This document shows, piece after piece, positions 34,095 through 42,445 of a stretch of DNA of 64,000 nucleotides. The notes below the pieces were generated by a model. The model saw nothing but the letters and a program-made list of their open reading frames with translations, did no database searches and was not told the DNA's origin. Both the position numbers and the translations under genes were made by a program. Origin of the DNA: Niallia circulans (lineage in GTDB: Bacteria > Bacillota > Bacilli > Bacillales > Cytobacillaceae); NCBI RefSeq assembly GCF_007273535.1, contig NZ_RIBP01000004.1:2828001-2892000 (forward strand). Direction: 5' to 3'. How positions within the stretch are numbered: position 1 is the first letter of the stretch; the number at the start of each line of letters is the position of its first letter.

Positions 34095-35045
34095 ATGGAG
34101 TGGCAAGAAAAACGACAATTAGTAAAGGTTTCCAGCATGTACTATCATGATGGGTTAACACAAGCACAAATTGCGCAGAAATTAGGTGTATCAAGACCAG
34201 TTATATCCAAGCTGCTTCAAAGGGCAAAGGACGAAGGAATCGTGAAAATATATATAAAGGATGAAAGTGTTCACACAGTTGAATTAGAAAGAAAGCTTGA
34301 GCAACATTTCGGGCTGCTTGATGCTGTCGTTGTTCCAAACAACGGACTGTCAGAGGAAATGGCCAAACGGGAGGTTGGTCAAGCAGGAGCAAGCTATATT
34401 TCCAACAATATTAAAGATGTTAAAAGCATTGGGATCTCCTGGGGAGAAACACTGGCACATCTTGTACAGGAATATCCATATGAACGCAGAGAGGATGTAA
34501 CAGTTGTCCCATTAGAAGGGGGAATGGGAGTGAAGCAAGTGCAAATTCATGCAAATCAACTTGCTAATGACCTAGCGAAAAAACTGCAAAGCACCTGTAC
34601 TTATTTGTATGCTCCTGCTATTGTGGAAACAGAAGAACTAAAAGAACGGCTTATGGGCATGGAGGATGTTCAAACAGTATTAGAAATCGGCCGCAATGTG
34701 GATGTTGCTCTCGTTGGGATTGGAAATCCATATGCGAATTCAACATTGATGAGATTAGGATATTTACAAGAACATGATTTAGCACAGCTTCGTGAAGTTG
34801 GAACAATCGGTGATATCGGTTTTAGATTTTTTAACGAAAACGGTGAACCAATCGACGATTCTTTAAACACGAAAGTAATCGGCATTACGTTAGCTGAGTT
34901 CCAGAAAATTAAAAAAGTAATTGCCGTTGTGGAGGGACAACATAAAGTAGAAAGTATATTAGGCGCATTAAAAGGAAAATTTATTGATGTATTAATTACA
35001 GACGAATTAACGGCAAGTGCTATAATAAAGAAAATGACTATATAA
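34095..35045 (+). CDS. SorC-family transcription regulator (second copy)
   Basis: 316 residues. N-terminal helix-turn-helix (YYHDGLTQAQIAQKLGV, SRPVISKLLQRAKDEG) and SorC sugar-binding domain (IGISWGETLAHLV, PLEGGMG, ITDELTASAIIKK). It is similar in layout to the protein at 20736-21671. ATG after AGGAGATGA. With a terminator before it and its own operator-like site, it is probably transcribed alone. It closes the polyol cluster. Confidence 0.9.
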   Translation: MEWQEKRQLVKVSSMYYHDGLTQAQIAQKLGVSRPVISKLLQRAKDEGIVKIYIKDESVHTVELERKLEQHFGLLDAVVVPNNGLSEEMAKREVGQAGASYISNNIKDVKSIGISWGETLAHLVQEYPYERREDVTVVPLEGGMGVKQVQIHANQLANDLAKKLQSTCTYLYAPAIVETEELKERLMGMEDVQTVLEIGRNVDVALVGIGNPYANSTLMRLGYLQEHDLAQLREVGTIGDIGFRFFNENGEPIDDSLNTKVIGITLAEFQKIKKVIAVVEGQHKVESILGALKGKFIDVLITDELTASAIIKKMTI

Positions 35046-35127
35046 TTTTTATATCTTCTTTTTTAAAAGGTTTTTTGTAATCAAAACGGGTTTGAAAATT
35101 TAGACTAATTGGCGAGGAGAGGTTTGT

Positions 35128-35463
35128 TTGGAAATTACAGAGTTTGATGTCTCCCTTTATTGTTCACGCTGTCAAGATGAAACCCTGCATTATGTTCATT
35201 ATTTAAACAATAAAATCTCAAGTACCGAGTGTACGAATTGCCACCGTAAAATTGATATGCACCTTAATCCGAAAAGAGAATTGTATAAAGAGATATATAA
35301 GCGAGTAGTTTCAAAACCAACCCGACTTACCGAGGAGTACAGTCAAGGCTTAAATAAGTTTATCGTCGGTGTTCCAAAACGGGCTCTTAGTAAACCATAT
35401 CGCTTAATGAAGTACGTTGACGAAACAAGAATTGCCCTAAAAAAATTTAAAAGTCAACATTGA
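35128..35463 (+). CDS. Small zinc-ribbon protein of Bacillaceae
   Basis: 111 residues. Two CxxC pairs near the N-terminus (YCSRC and CTNCHR, about residues 11-41) form a zinc ribbon. The rest is basic and helical, with two similar VSKP/LSKP segments. Proteins of this type occur in Bacillus genomes as uncharacterised proteins. The start is a TTG at 35128 with AGGAGAGG upstream. Function unknown; the basic charge would allow nucleic-acid binding. Confidence 0.65.
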   Translation: MEITEFDVSLYCSRCQDETLHYVHYLNNKISSTECTNCHRKIDMHLNPKRELYKEIYKRVVSKPTRLTEEYSQGLNKFIVGVPKRALSKPYRLMKYVDETRIALKKFKSQH

Positions 35464-35468
35464 AGCAA

Positions 35469-35500
35469 ACAGGATAGAAGTTTCTATTCTGTTTTTTTTT
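35469..35500 (+). terminator. Intrinsic terminator after the zinc-ribbon gene
   Basis: ACAGGATAGAA pairs with TTCTATTCTGT, then a run of T. Confidence 0.85.
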
Positions 35501-35781
35501 GTGTTAGAAATGCTGTGTTTTTTAAATGAAATCTCACATTTTTGAGTGAAAGGAAGCAACCAAAGAAATTACCGTTTATTTACGATAGCCTTCTATCACT
35601 TTGCAGAAAATCGATAAATTAAATGTCATAACCGGAATGCCTTGTTCTGGTATGGAGAATTTGAAGATTTGTTAAGATGCTATTCTAAGTAAATAGTAGG
35701 CTTTTGGAAATGGGTATTTATCAATCTGGAAAAAAAGGAAAAAAATTCATTTTAGTACTTTTTTTCGGTTGAATTATAGAT

Positions 35782-35820
35782 TATAATGACTGTACTACGC
35801 ATAATAGTACACTTAGTACA
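35782..35820 (+). promoter_or_regulatory. -10 box and GntR operator repeats
   Basis: TATAAT at 35782-35787 is followed by GTACTA...TAGTAC...TTAGTACA at 35791-35820, an inverted repeat plus a third half-site. The position just after the -10 box fits repression by the YtrA-type GntR protein encoded 16 bases later. Confidence 0.6.
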
Positions 35821-35835
35821 GATGGGGGGCTGGAT

Positions 35836-36198
35836 ATGTTTGAACTGGATATTAGAAGCAGAACACCTATCTATGAACAGCTTGTAGAAAAATTCGTTGA
35901 GCTAATTGTCACAGGCGTATTAAAGGCGGATGAACAGCTTCCGTCTGTTCGCACACTGGCAACACAGGTGACAATCAATCCTAATACAATCCAAAAAGCG
36001 TATCGAGAGCTTGAATTAAAAGGCTATATCTATTCTGTTAAAGGTAAAGGCAGTTATGTCAAGGCATCTGAATTTATTCAAGATGACAGTAAAAAAGTCG
36101 AGGCACTAGCAAGACTGGATAAAGCAATAAAGGAAGCACTGTACTTAGGCGTATCGCCAGAGGAATTGCTTTTGCATATTAAAAAGCAGATAAATTAA
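35836..36198 (+). CDS. GntR-family regulator, YtrA type
   Basis: 120 residues: an N-terminal winged helix (RTPIYEQLVEKF, LPSVRTLATQVTINPNTIQK, GKGSYV) and only a short C-terminal helical tail, which is the YtrA subfamily. Members usually control adjacent ABC transporter genes, as here. ATG after GGGGGG. Confidence 0.92.
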   Translation: MFELDIRSRTPIYEQLVEKFVELIVTGVLKADEQLPSVRTLATQVTINPNTIQKAYRELELKGYIYSVKGKGSYVKASEFIQDDSKKVEALARLDKAIKEALYLGVSPEELLLHIKKQIN

Positions 36199-36214
36199 CG
36201 GAGGTGTTAGGCCG

Positions 36215-37120
36215 ATGATTCAATTAAAACAAGTCGTGAAACGAATCAATAAGGATGTCATTCTCGACAAAATGAGCTTGAACATACAAAAAGGAAGTAT
36301 CTACGGCCTGCTTGGCTCCAATGGTGCTGGAAAAACAACAATTTTAAAATTACTTGCAGGCATTTACAAACAAAATGAAGGAGCAGTTACAGTGGAGGAG
36401 CAACCTGTTTTTGAAAATACGAACTTAAAAAGCAGAATGTTCTTTATTGCTGATTATCCTTCCTTTTTGCCTCATTACACGACAAAGCAAATGGCGCTTT
36501 TCTATAAGGAGCTTTATCCGAACTGGAATGAAGCACTGTTTGAAAAAATCGGCAATCAGCTTGAAATTAACGTAAATAAAAAAATTCACCATTTTTCTAA
36601 AGGTGTGCAGAGGCAAATTGCCTTTTGGCTTGCTTTTGCAACTGAGCCAGAATACTTAATATTAGATGAACCGTTTGACGGACTTGATCCTGTGATACGC
36701 TCGAATGTGAAGAAACTCATTGTGCAGCAGGTTGCGGAAAGAGAAATGACGGTTATCATTTCCTCTCATAATCTCTCAGAAGTAGAGGATTTATGTGATC
36801 ATATTAGTATTATCCATAAAGGAAAATGCTTGATTGAAAACGATATTGATGAAATAAAGCTTGATTTTCATAAAATCCAAGTTGCTTTCCAGGAAGCAAA
36901 CACCATTGAACAATTGAAAAAAAGCTTAAGCATGGTCCATTTCGAACAACGTGGCAGTGTCAGCATGTTCATCGTAAAAGGGGAAAAAGACGATATCATC
37001 AAGCAAATCGACCAGTATAAACCTTTATTACTAGATATCTTGCCACTTACATTAGAAGAGATATTTATTTACCAAATGGAGGAATTGGACTATGCCATTA
37101 AAGAAAACCTATTATTATAA
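36215..37120 (+). CDS. ABC transporter ATP-binding protein
   Basis: 301 residues. Walker A GSNGAGKTTILK, signature variant FSKGVQRQIAF in place of LSGGQ, Walker B LILDEPFDGLDP, and switch His in VIISSHNLSEVEDL. Partner of the membrane protein whose gene overlaps its end by 29 bases. Modified signatures of this kind are common in YtrB-like transporters. Substrate unknown; cell-envelope stress or peptide efflux are possible. Confidence 0.93.
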   Translation: MIQLKQVVKRINKDVILDKMSLNIQKGSIYGLLGSNGAGKTTILKLLAGIYKQNEGAVTVEEQPVFENTNLKSRMFFIADYPSFLPHYTTKQMALFYKELYPNWNEALFEKIGNQLEINVNKKIHHFSKGVQRQIAFWLAFATEPEYLILDEPFDGLDPVIRSNVKKLIVQQVAEREMTVIISSHNLSEVEDLCDHISIIHKGKCLIENDIDEIKLDFHKIQVAFQEANTIEQLKKSLSMVHFEQRGSVSMFIVKGEKDDIIKQIDQYKPLLLDILPLTLEEIFIYQMEELDYAIKENLLL

Positions 37121-39041
37121 GCAATTATCATTATTAACGTTTCGAAACGTCGGCTGGTTAGGAATTATCTCCTTTTTAGCACTCTTTTTTGCGGTGCCGA
37201 TGCATTTAATCTTAATGGATAAAAAGGATTATAGAAGATGGGAGAGAGATCAAGTATACTCAGAGATTTTTGATATAAATATCCTTGTTCAAGCAGGGAT
37301 AATGATTATTATTCCTCTCCTGCTCGGAATTTTCCTGTTTCGATATATTCAAAGTAAAGCATATAGTGACTTGATTCATAGTTTACCAGTCAGCAGAAGC
37401 TTCCTGTTTCACTTCTTTACATGGAATGGCTTTTTTGTGTTAATTGTTCCTATTATCTTAAACGCCATCATTATTATGGCTGCATATTGGATTATCGATT
37501 TGCATCAGTTCATTTCATTTGCAAAGATATTTAGCTGGATAGGCATTTTTACCATATTTACAGCGATTGTGTATTTTACTTGTATTTTTGTCGGCATGCT
37601 GACAGGTCTTTCGATAACACAAGGTGTGTTTTCCGTTTTGCTGCTTCTATTTCCAGCAGGAATCATCTATATGGTTTTTTATAACTTCAGCAGCTATGTC
37701 CACGGGTTTCCTGTCGACAAATACATATCTGACAAACTGATCTATTTATCACCAATATTAGCTCCTGTTATTATTTACAGTGATTATTCGGCGGTAAAGG
37801 TATTTACATCCTATATTGTGGTTTGCGCCATTCTTTATATTGCCGCAATGCTTCTATATAAAAAGCGGAATACAGAAACAGTTTATCAAACATTAACTGT
37901 CAGTAATTTAGGCGGATTGTTTAAGTACACTGTAACAATATGTTTTATGCTTCTGTTTGGTTTGTATTTTCAACTGATTAACCAAGGTCTCCCGTATCAT
38001 CTCTTTGGTTTGTTAATCGGGTCATTTATCGGCTATCTTGTTGGGGAAATGTTCCTCATGAAATCTTGGCGAGTGTTTAATCGTTTAAAGGGTTATCTGT
38101 TCTTTCTGCTTGCAGGTATCATTGTAGCTGTTGTCGCACCATTTCTTAACAGCAAATATGAAGAATTTGTACCAGAGGTGGAAGACATAAAAAGTGTGAG
38201 GATTGAACAGCACAATAATTATACTAACGATACAATAATGGGATTAACTTCTGAAGAAAATAAAACGCTGGTTACTTTAATGCATAAAGAATTAATTAAG
38301 ACAGATACAACCTATGATCAAGATTACTATAATGATCGTATAAATTTAACAGTGGTATATGAGCTTAAAAATAGAAAAGTAACGAGATCTTACAGTATCA
38401 AAAAAGACGTATCCGACAAATTATTAAAACCTATTTATGAAACGAAGGAGTTTAGACAGAAATTATATAATTTGGATACACAAGATGATATTTCAAAAGT
38501 TAAAGTCGACATGCCAAATGGTCAAACTTTAAAACTTACGGACAAAAAAGAATTAAATAATTTCCTTACTGTTTTAATGGGGGATAAACGAAATGAGTCC
38601 TTTGGAGGCATGACAAATCTTTATGAACTTTCGGCATCTGTTGCTGTGGAGAGAAAAGATGGAACGTCCGACTATTTTAACAGCTATATTACTGTAAACA
38701 ATGAAAAAACAATAAATTGGTTGCAAATTCGGGGCTTCCAAAATTTATTTACTATGGATTCTCAATACGTAGATAAAATGTATATCGTAAAATCAGAGGA
38801 GGTTGGTGATAACTATTCAGATCTATACTCTATTGAAGAAATCGAATCTAAAATAAGCAAGTTCGAAAGTAAGGCAGAAGTAGAGAGTAAGGAGCAGCAA
38901 AGCGACATCCTTGCAAAATTTGTGTACCCAAATCAAAAATATATGGTATTTGTAAAGCCTAAATATCAAGATGAAGTTACAGTGAATTTCATCTCTGAGG
39001 ATGACCTGCCAGACAGCATTAAACAAAAACTAAAAAATTAA
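37092..39041 (+). CDS. ABC transporter permease with long extracytoplasmic C-terminal region
   Basis: 649 residues. The first 350 hold about eight to ten transmembrane helices. The rest (about 365-649) is hydrophilic, charged and apparently repeat-free. The start ATG at 37092 has GGAGG 9 bases upstream, within the ATPase gene. The large hydrophilic tail is like that in YtrC/D-type permeases. It forms an exporter with the preceding ATPase. Confidence 0.85.
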   Translation: MPLKKTYYYKQLSLLTFRNVGWLGIISFLALFFAVPMHLILMDKKDYRRWERDQVYSEIFDINILVQAGIMIIIPLLLGIFLFRYIQSKAYSDLIHSLPVSRSFLFHFFTWNGFFVLIVPIILNAIIIMAAYWIIDLHQFISFAKIFSWIGIFTIFTAIVYFTCIFVGMLTGLSITQGVFSVLLLLFPAGIIYMVFYNFSSYVHGFPVDKYISDKLIYLSPILAPVIIYSDYSAVKVFTSYIVVCAILYIAAMLLYKKRNTETVYQTLTVSNLGGLFKYTVTICFMLLFGLYFQLINQGLPYHLFGLLIGSFIGYLVGEMFLMKSWRVFNRLKGYLFFLLAGIIVAVVAPFLNSKYEEFVPEVEDIKSVRIEQHNNYTNDTIMGLTSEENKTLVTLMHKELIKTDTTYDQDYYNDRINLTVVYELKNRKVTRSYSIKKDVSDKLLKPIYETKEFRQKLYNLDTQDDISKVKVDMPNGQTLKLTDKKELNNFLTVLMGDKRNESFGGMTNLYELSASVAVERKDGTSDYFNSYITVNNEKTINWLQIRGFQNLFTMDSQYVDKMYIVKSEEVGDNYSDLYSIEEIESKISKFESKAEVESKEQQSDILAKFVYPNQKYMVFVKPKYQDEVTVNFISEDDLPDSIKQKLKN

Positions 39042-39068
39042 CGAAACAAAAAGGAGAGTGGATGTGCA

Positions 39069-39407
39069 ATGGCTGATAATTACATAAACGAAGCGTATAT
39101 GGCAGCTTTTGCACAGAAGCTTTTCCGGACTGTATTCGGGATAGTCAGACAGCAGGAACTTGCGGAGCTTGTCGCACAGAAGGCATTGTCTGCAAGTTTG
39201 GAGAAAAGTGCAAGTATGTTAAAAGAGGATTGGGAGAAGTATACTCTGAAGCTTGCTGTTCGCACAGCAATCAACTGCAAAAATTCACCAGAAGAGCAAA
39301 AGGAGAAGCTTTTGCGGCGCTTTCATAAGTATCCTGCTACTTTAGAAAATGAACTAGATAGCAATCATAGTAACGAGAACAAGGTTGTCAATATGGCAGG
39401 ATGCTAA
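39069..39407 (+). CDS. Hypothetical protein with weak sigma-region-2-like pattern
   Basis: 112 residues, soluble and helical. FRTVFGIVRQQELAELVAQ followed by YTLKLAVRTAINC loosely follows the spacing of sigma-70 region 2 (a DAE-D-VQ-like helix, then W-L-x-x-I-A-R-N), but a DNA-binding region 4 is absent. I regard this only as a hint. ATG after AAGGAGAG, 27 bases after the permease gene, so probably the last gene of the GntR/ABC operon. A terminator overlaps its stop codon. Confidence 0.55.
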   Translation: MADNYINEAYMAAFAQKLFRTVFGIVRQQELAELVAQKALSASLEKSASMLKEDWEKYTLKLAVRTAINCKNSPEEQKEKLLRRFHKYPATLENELDSNHSNENKVVNMAGC

Positions 39408-39421
39408 TCCTGTCTTTTTTG
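39395..39421 (+). terminator. Intrinsic terminator of the GntR/ABC operon
   Basis: GGCAGGAT (39395-39402), loop GCTA, ATCCTGTC (39407-39414), then T. The stop codon TAA lies in the stem-loop. Confidence 0.85.
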
Positions 39422-39510
39422 TTTTCTTATTTTGAAAATAGATAGAAATCGCTCCATTATATGGTAGAATTAATTTGGTAAACAAACATTTAAAGGAGTT
39501 CTATACTAAT

Positions 39511-40458
39511 ATGAATTTTGAACCTTTATTTTTTAATCCTATCTTTATGGACCGCATTTGGGGTGGTACAGAGCTGCGCAGCTTTGGATACGAGATTCCT
39601 TCAGAAACGACAGGCGAATGCTGGGCTTTTTCTGCTCATCCGAACGGACAAAGTGTTGTGAAAAACGGCAAGTTTGCAGGAAAAACGTTAGGCGAGTTAT
39701 GGGAAAACAACAAAGAGCTGTTTGGTAATGCAGAAGGAGATCGTTTTCCTTTGCTGACGAAATTATTGGATGCTAATCAAGATTTATCTGTACAAGTTCA
39801 TCCCAATGATGAATATGCAAACGTTCATGAAAATGGCGAATTAGGAAAAACGGAATGCTGGTATATTGTTGATTGTAAGGAAGGTGCTGAAATTATTTTT
39901 GGCCACCATGCCCAAACAAAAGTAGAGCTGGAAAGCATGATCCGTGAAAATAAATGGACAGAATTATTGAATAAAGTTCCCGTCCAAAAAGGTGATTTTT
40001 TCTTTGTGCCAAGCGGGACAATCCATGCAATTGGCGAAGGGATTATCATCCTGGAAACACAGCAAAATTCAGATACAACCTATCGTGTTTATGACTATGA
40101 CCGAAAGGATGATACTGGGAAAACGAGAGAATTGCATGTAGAACAATCTGTTGCTGTTACGACAGTTCCTCACAAAGCCGATTCCTTTGACGTCAATGTC
40201 GAAACAAATGGTGATTTAACAACAACTACCTTTATCGAATGTGACTATTTCACTGTTGAAAAATGGGACATTCAAGGTACGAGCATAAACACACAAACAA
40301 AGCCTTTCCTTTTATGCAGCGTTATAGAAGGAGAAGGAAGCATTAAGAAGGATGCAGCTAGCTATCCTTTCAAAAAAGGAGATCATTTCCTGCTGCCTAG
40401 TGGGTTTGGCAGCTTTGAAGTGGAAGGAAACAGCGAACTGATTGTTTCTTATCTATAA
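39511..40458 (+). CDS. manA: Mannose-6-phosphate isomerase, class I
   Basis: 315 residues from the ATG at 39511 (AAAGGAG upstream), the length of B. subtilis ManA/Pmi; the longer upstream frame lacks a ribosome site. Zinc-site motifs: LSVQVHPNDEYA and KTECWYIVDC, then SGTIHAIGEGIIILETQQNS. It interconverts mannose-6-phosphate and fructose-6-phosphate. Single gene with its own terminator. Confidence 0.95.
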   Translation: MNFEPLFFNPIFMDRIWGGTELRSFGYEIPSETTGECWAFSAHPNGQSVVKNGKFAGKTLGELWENNKELFGNAEGDRFPLLTKLLDANQDLSVQVHPNDEYANVHENGELGKTECWYIVDCKEGAEIIFGHHAQTKVELESMIRENKWTELLNKVPVQKGDFFFVPSGTIHAIGEGIIILETQQNSDTTYRVYDYDRKDDTGKTRELHVEQSVAVTTVPHKADSFDVNVETNGDLTTTTFIECDYFTVEKWDIQGTSINTQTKPFLLCSVIEGEGSIKKDAASYPFKKGDHFLLPSGFGSFEVEGNSELIVSYL

Positions 40459-40461
40459 GCG

Positions 40462-40498
40462 AAAAAAGAGAGTGAATTTACATTCACTCTCTTTTTTT
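40462..40498. terminator. Bidirectional terminator between manA and the PHP gene
   Basis: AAAAAAGAGAGTGAA and TTCACTCTCTTTTTT form a perfect stem with A and T flanks on the two sides. Confidence 0.92.
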
Positions 40499-41294
40499 AG
40501 CCAATTTTATATGCAGTTGGTTGTCGTTTGGAGTAGGTATAAAGATGGGTAAATCCGCATGCCTTTGCCAAGTCTATGCCTTCCTGGAAACCGGCTCCTG
40601 CTGTTTCCGCGTGATGGGAGTCGGAACCAATCGTAAGAAGCTTCCCGCCTAATTCCTTGTATAGCCCTAAAATGTCATGAGAAGGCATCGATAATGCTAC
40701 ACTTGTCCGCCAGCCAGAAGTATTAATCTCCAAGCCAATGTCTCTGCTTATAGCTATGTTCAAAATATCGGCAATCAAATCCTTATGCTTGTCAAAATCA
40801 TATAAACCCCTCGGGGAATAAGCATAGCGCTTCATTAAGTCAAAGTGGGCAATAATATCGATGTCTGCTGTTTGCACCATTTTCTTTAACTCCAGAAAGT
40901 AATCCTCGTAAATATCTTTATCAGGATTAGCATTCATATATCTTCTTAAAGTAGTGCCGCCTAAGTTATGAACAGAGCCTAATATGAAGTCTAAAGGAAT
41001 CGGTTGTAATTCTTGTTGATAATTACCTTTTAGCAAATGGGGCTCACATAATTCAATGCCAATCTTGATCAGAAGCTTGTCTTTAAAAGTTTCCTGACAT
41101 CTTTTTATTTCATGGAGATATTTATCCCACACCATATGCCCATATGTTGGTGCATTTGGATTTACGGAGAAATGCTCTGTAAAACAAATTTCTTGGACCC
41201 CATTGTTAATAGCACTTTTACAAATTTCCTCCATATCAGCCTTTGAATCAAAGGAATGATTGGAGTGATGGTGATAGTCTGTATAATACTGCAT
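40497..41294 (-). CDS. PHP-domain phosphatase, histidinol-phosphatase (HisJ/HisK) family
   Basis: 265 residues. Metal-binding motifs of PHP enzymes: YTDYHHHSNHSFD at the N-terminus, EICFTEHFSV, LGSVHNLGG, DIIAHFDLMKRY, and GSDSHHAETAG. It hydrolyses phosphate monoesters; HisJ acts on histidinol phosphate. No his operon is nearby, so the natural substrate is uncertain. Start ATG with AGGAGG on the minus strand. Confidence 0.88.
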   Translation of the reverse strand: MQYYTDYHHHSNHSFDSKADMEEICKSAINNGVQEICFTEHFSVNPNAPTYGHMVWDKYLHEIKRCQETFKDKLLIKIGIELCEPHLLKGNYQQELQPIPLDFILGSVHNLGGTTLRRYMNANPDKDIYEDYFLELKKMVQTADIDIIAHFDLMKRYAYSPRGLYDFDKHKDLIADILNIAISRDIGLEINTSGWRTSVALSMPSHDILGLYKELGGKLLTIGSDSHHAETAGAGFQEGIDLAKACGFTHLYTYSKRQPTAYKIG

Positions 41295-41478
41295 AATTCC
41301 TCCTAAGTAGAAATTTATATTTATTATTTCATACAGGAAAAGTTATGTCAGTTTTTTTATTTCCTTTTGACAAAAAAACACGTTTCCCTCTATAATAGAA
41401 GGAATAAGAAAACGATTTTTTAAAACCAAGTAAACCTGTATGAAAAGTTTATTTAAGGGGATTGTGGGAGGTAAACGA

Positions 41479-42255
41479 ATGACTGTACACCAAAGGCTTA
41501 TGTGGAAAAAGGAGGAGCTTGCCCTCTCTATTGATTATCCAGCAAACGGAATGACAAAAAACGGACATATTGTACTTATATGCCATGGCTTAATTGGAAG
41601 CCGGATTGGTGTTGACAGACTCTTTGTGAAATCAGCATCAGAGCTTGTGAAAAACGGTTATACAGTGTATCGTTTTGATTATGCTGGCTGCGGAGAAAGC
41701 ACTGGAGAGTATGGCAGCTTTGGATTAAATGATCTTATTGCGCAAACAAAAACACTCATAGATTATGCTTGCAGGCAGGAAGAGACAGATAAGATTATTC
41801 TGCTTGGCCACAGCTTAGGTGGAGCAGTGACATTGCTGCAAGCAAACCGGGATGAAAGGGTAAAGAAGCTCATCCAATGGGCTGCTGTTGGAAGTCCTTA
41901 TAAAGATTTAGCAAATATAGTGGGCAGCAGTGAGGTTGAAAGTTTACAAGACTTTGAGAAGGTAGATTTTTATGGATACCCTCTTTCTGGATATTTCTTT
42001 CAGTCGATGAAAGAATACTATCCGCTAAACGAGTGCGCACGCTTTAAAGGAGATGTTCTGCTTCTCCATGGCAATGGTGATTCTGATATCCCCCATGATT
42101 ATCTTTTTGAATATAGACATAAATATGAACAAAGAACAGAGGGAAGTGTGGAAGCATTTATCATCGCACAAGGAGAGCATACCTTTTCTTCCTCCGCCCA
42201 TTACGAAGAACTGATTGGAAGAACAGTGAACTGGTTGAATAAACAAATGTTGTGA
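41479..42255 (+). CDS. Alpha/beta hydrolase
   Basis: 258 residues from ATG 41479 (GGGAGG upstream); a longer frame begins at 41440. Serine-hydrolase fold with oxyanion region LICHGLIGSR, nucleophile elbow GHSLGGAV, acid in LLHGNGDSDIPH and His in QGEHTFSS. It resembles bacterial acylglycerol lipase or feruloyl-esterase-like proteins. Substrate unknown. Confidence 0.88.
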   Translation: MTVHQRLMWKKEELALSIDYPANGMTKNGHIVLICHGLIGSRIGVDRLFVKSASELVKNGYTVYRFDYAGCGESTGEYGSFGLNDLIAQTKTLIDYACRQEETDKIILLGHSLGGAVTLLQANRDERVKKLIQWAAVGSPYKDLANIVGSSEVESLQDFEKVDFYGYPLSGYFFQSMKEYYPLNECARFKGDVLLLHGNGDSDIPHDYLFEYRHKYEQRTEGSVEAFIIAQGEHTFSSSAHYEELIGRTVNWLNKQML

Positions 42256-42319
42256 GTTTTTTGTTAATTAGTATTCACCTGAAATAAAGACGTCAGAAAC
42301 ACGAAAACTTAGATGTGCG

Positions 42320-42347
42320 AAGGATTCTCTAGTGAGAATCCTTTTTT
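42320..42347 (+). terminator. Intrinsic terminator after the hydrolase gene
   Basis: AGGATTCTC pairs with GAGAATCCT, followed by TTTTTT. Confidence 0.85.
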
Positions 42348-42445
42348 ATTTTTTAGTGATTTTTTTAATTAAAAAATATTGAAAAAAGCTATTCAACAAT
42401 TGTTTGTTCTTGTCGATATTACTTCTAGAGATAGGAGGGGCTCTT

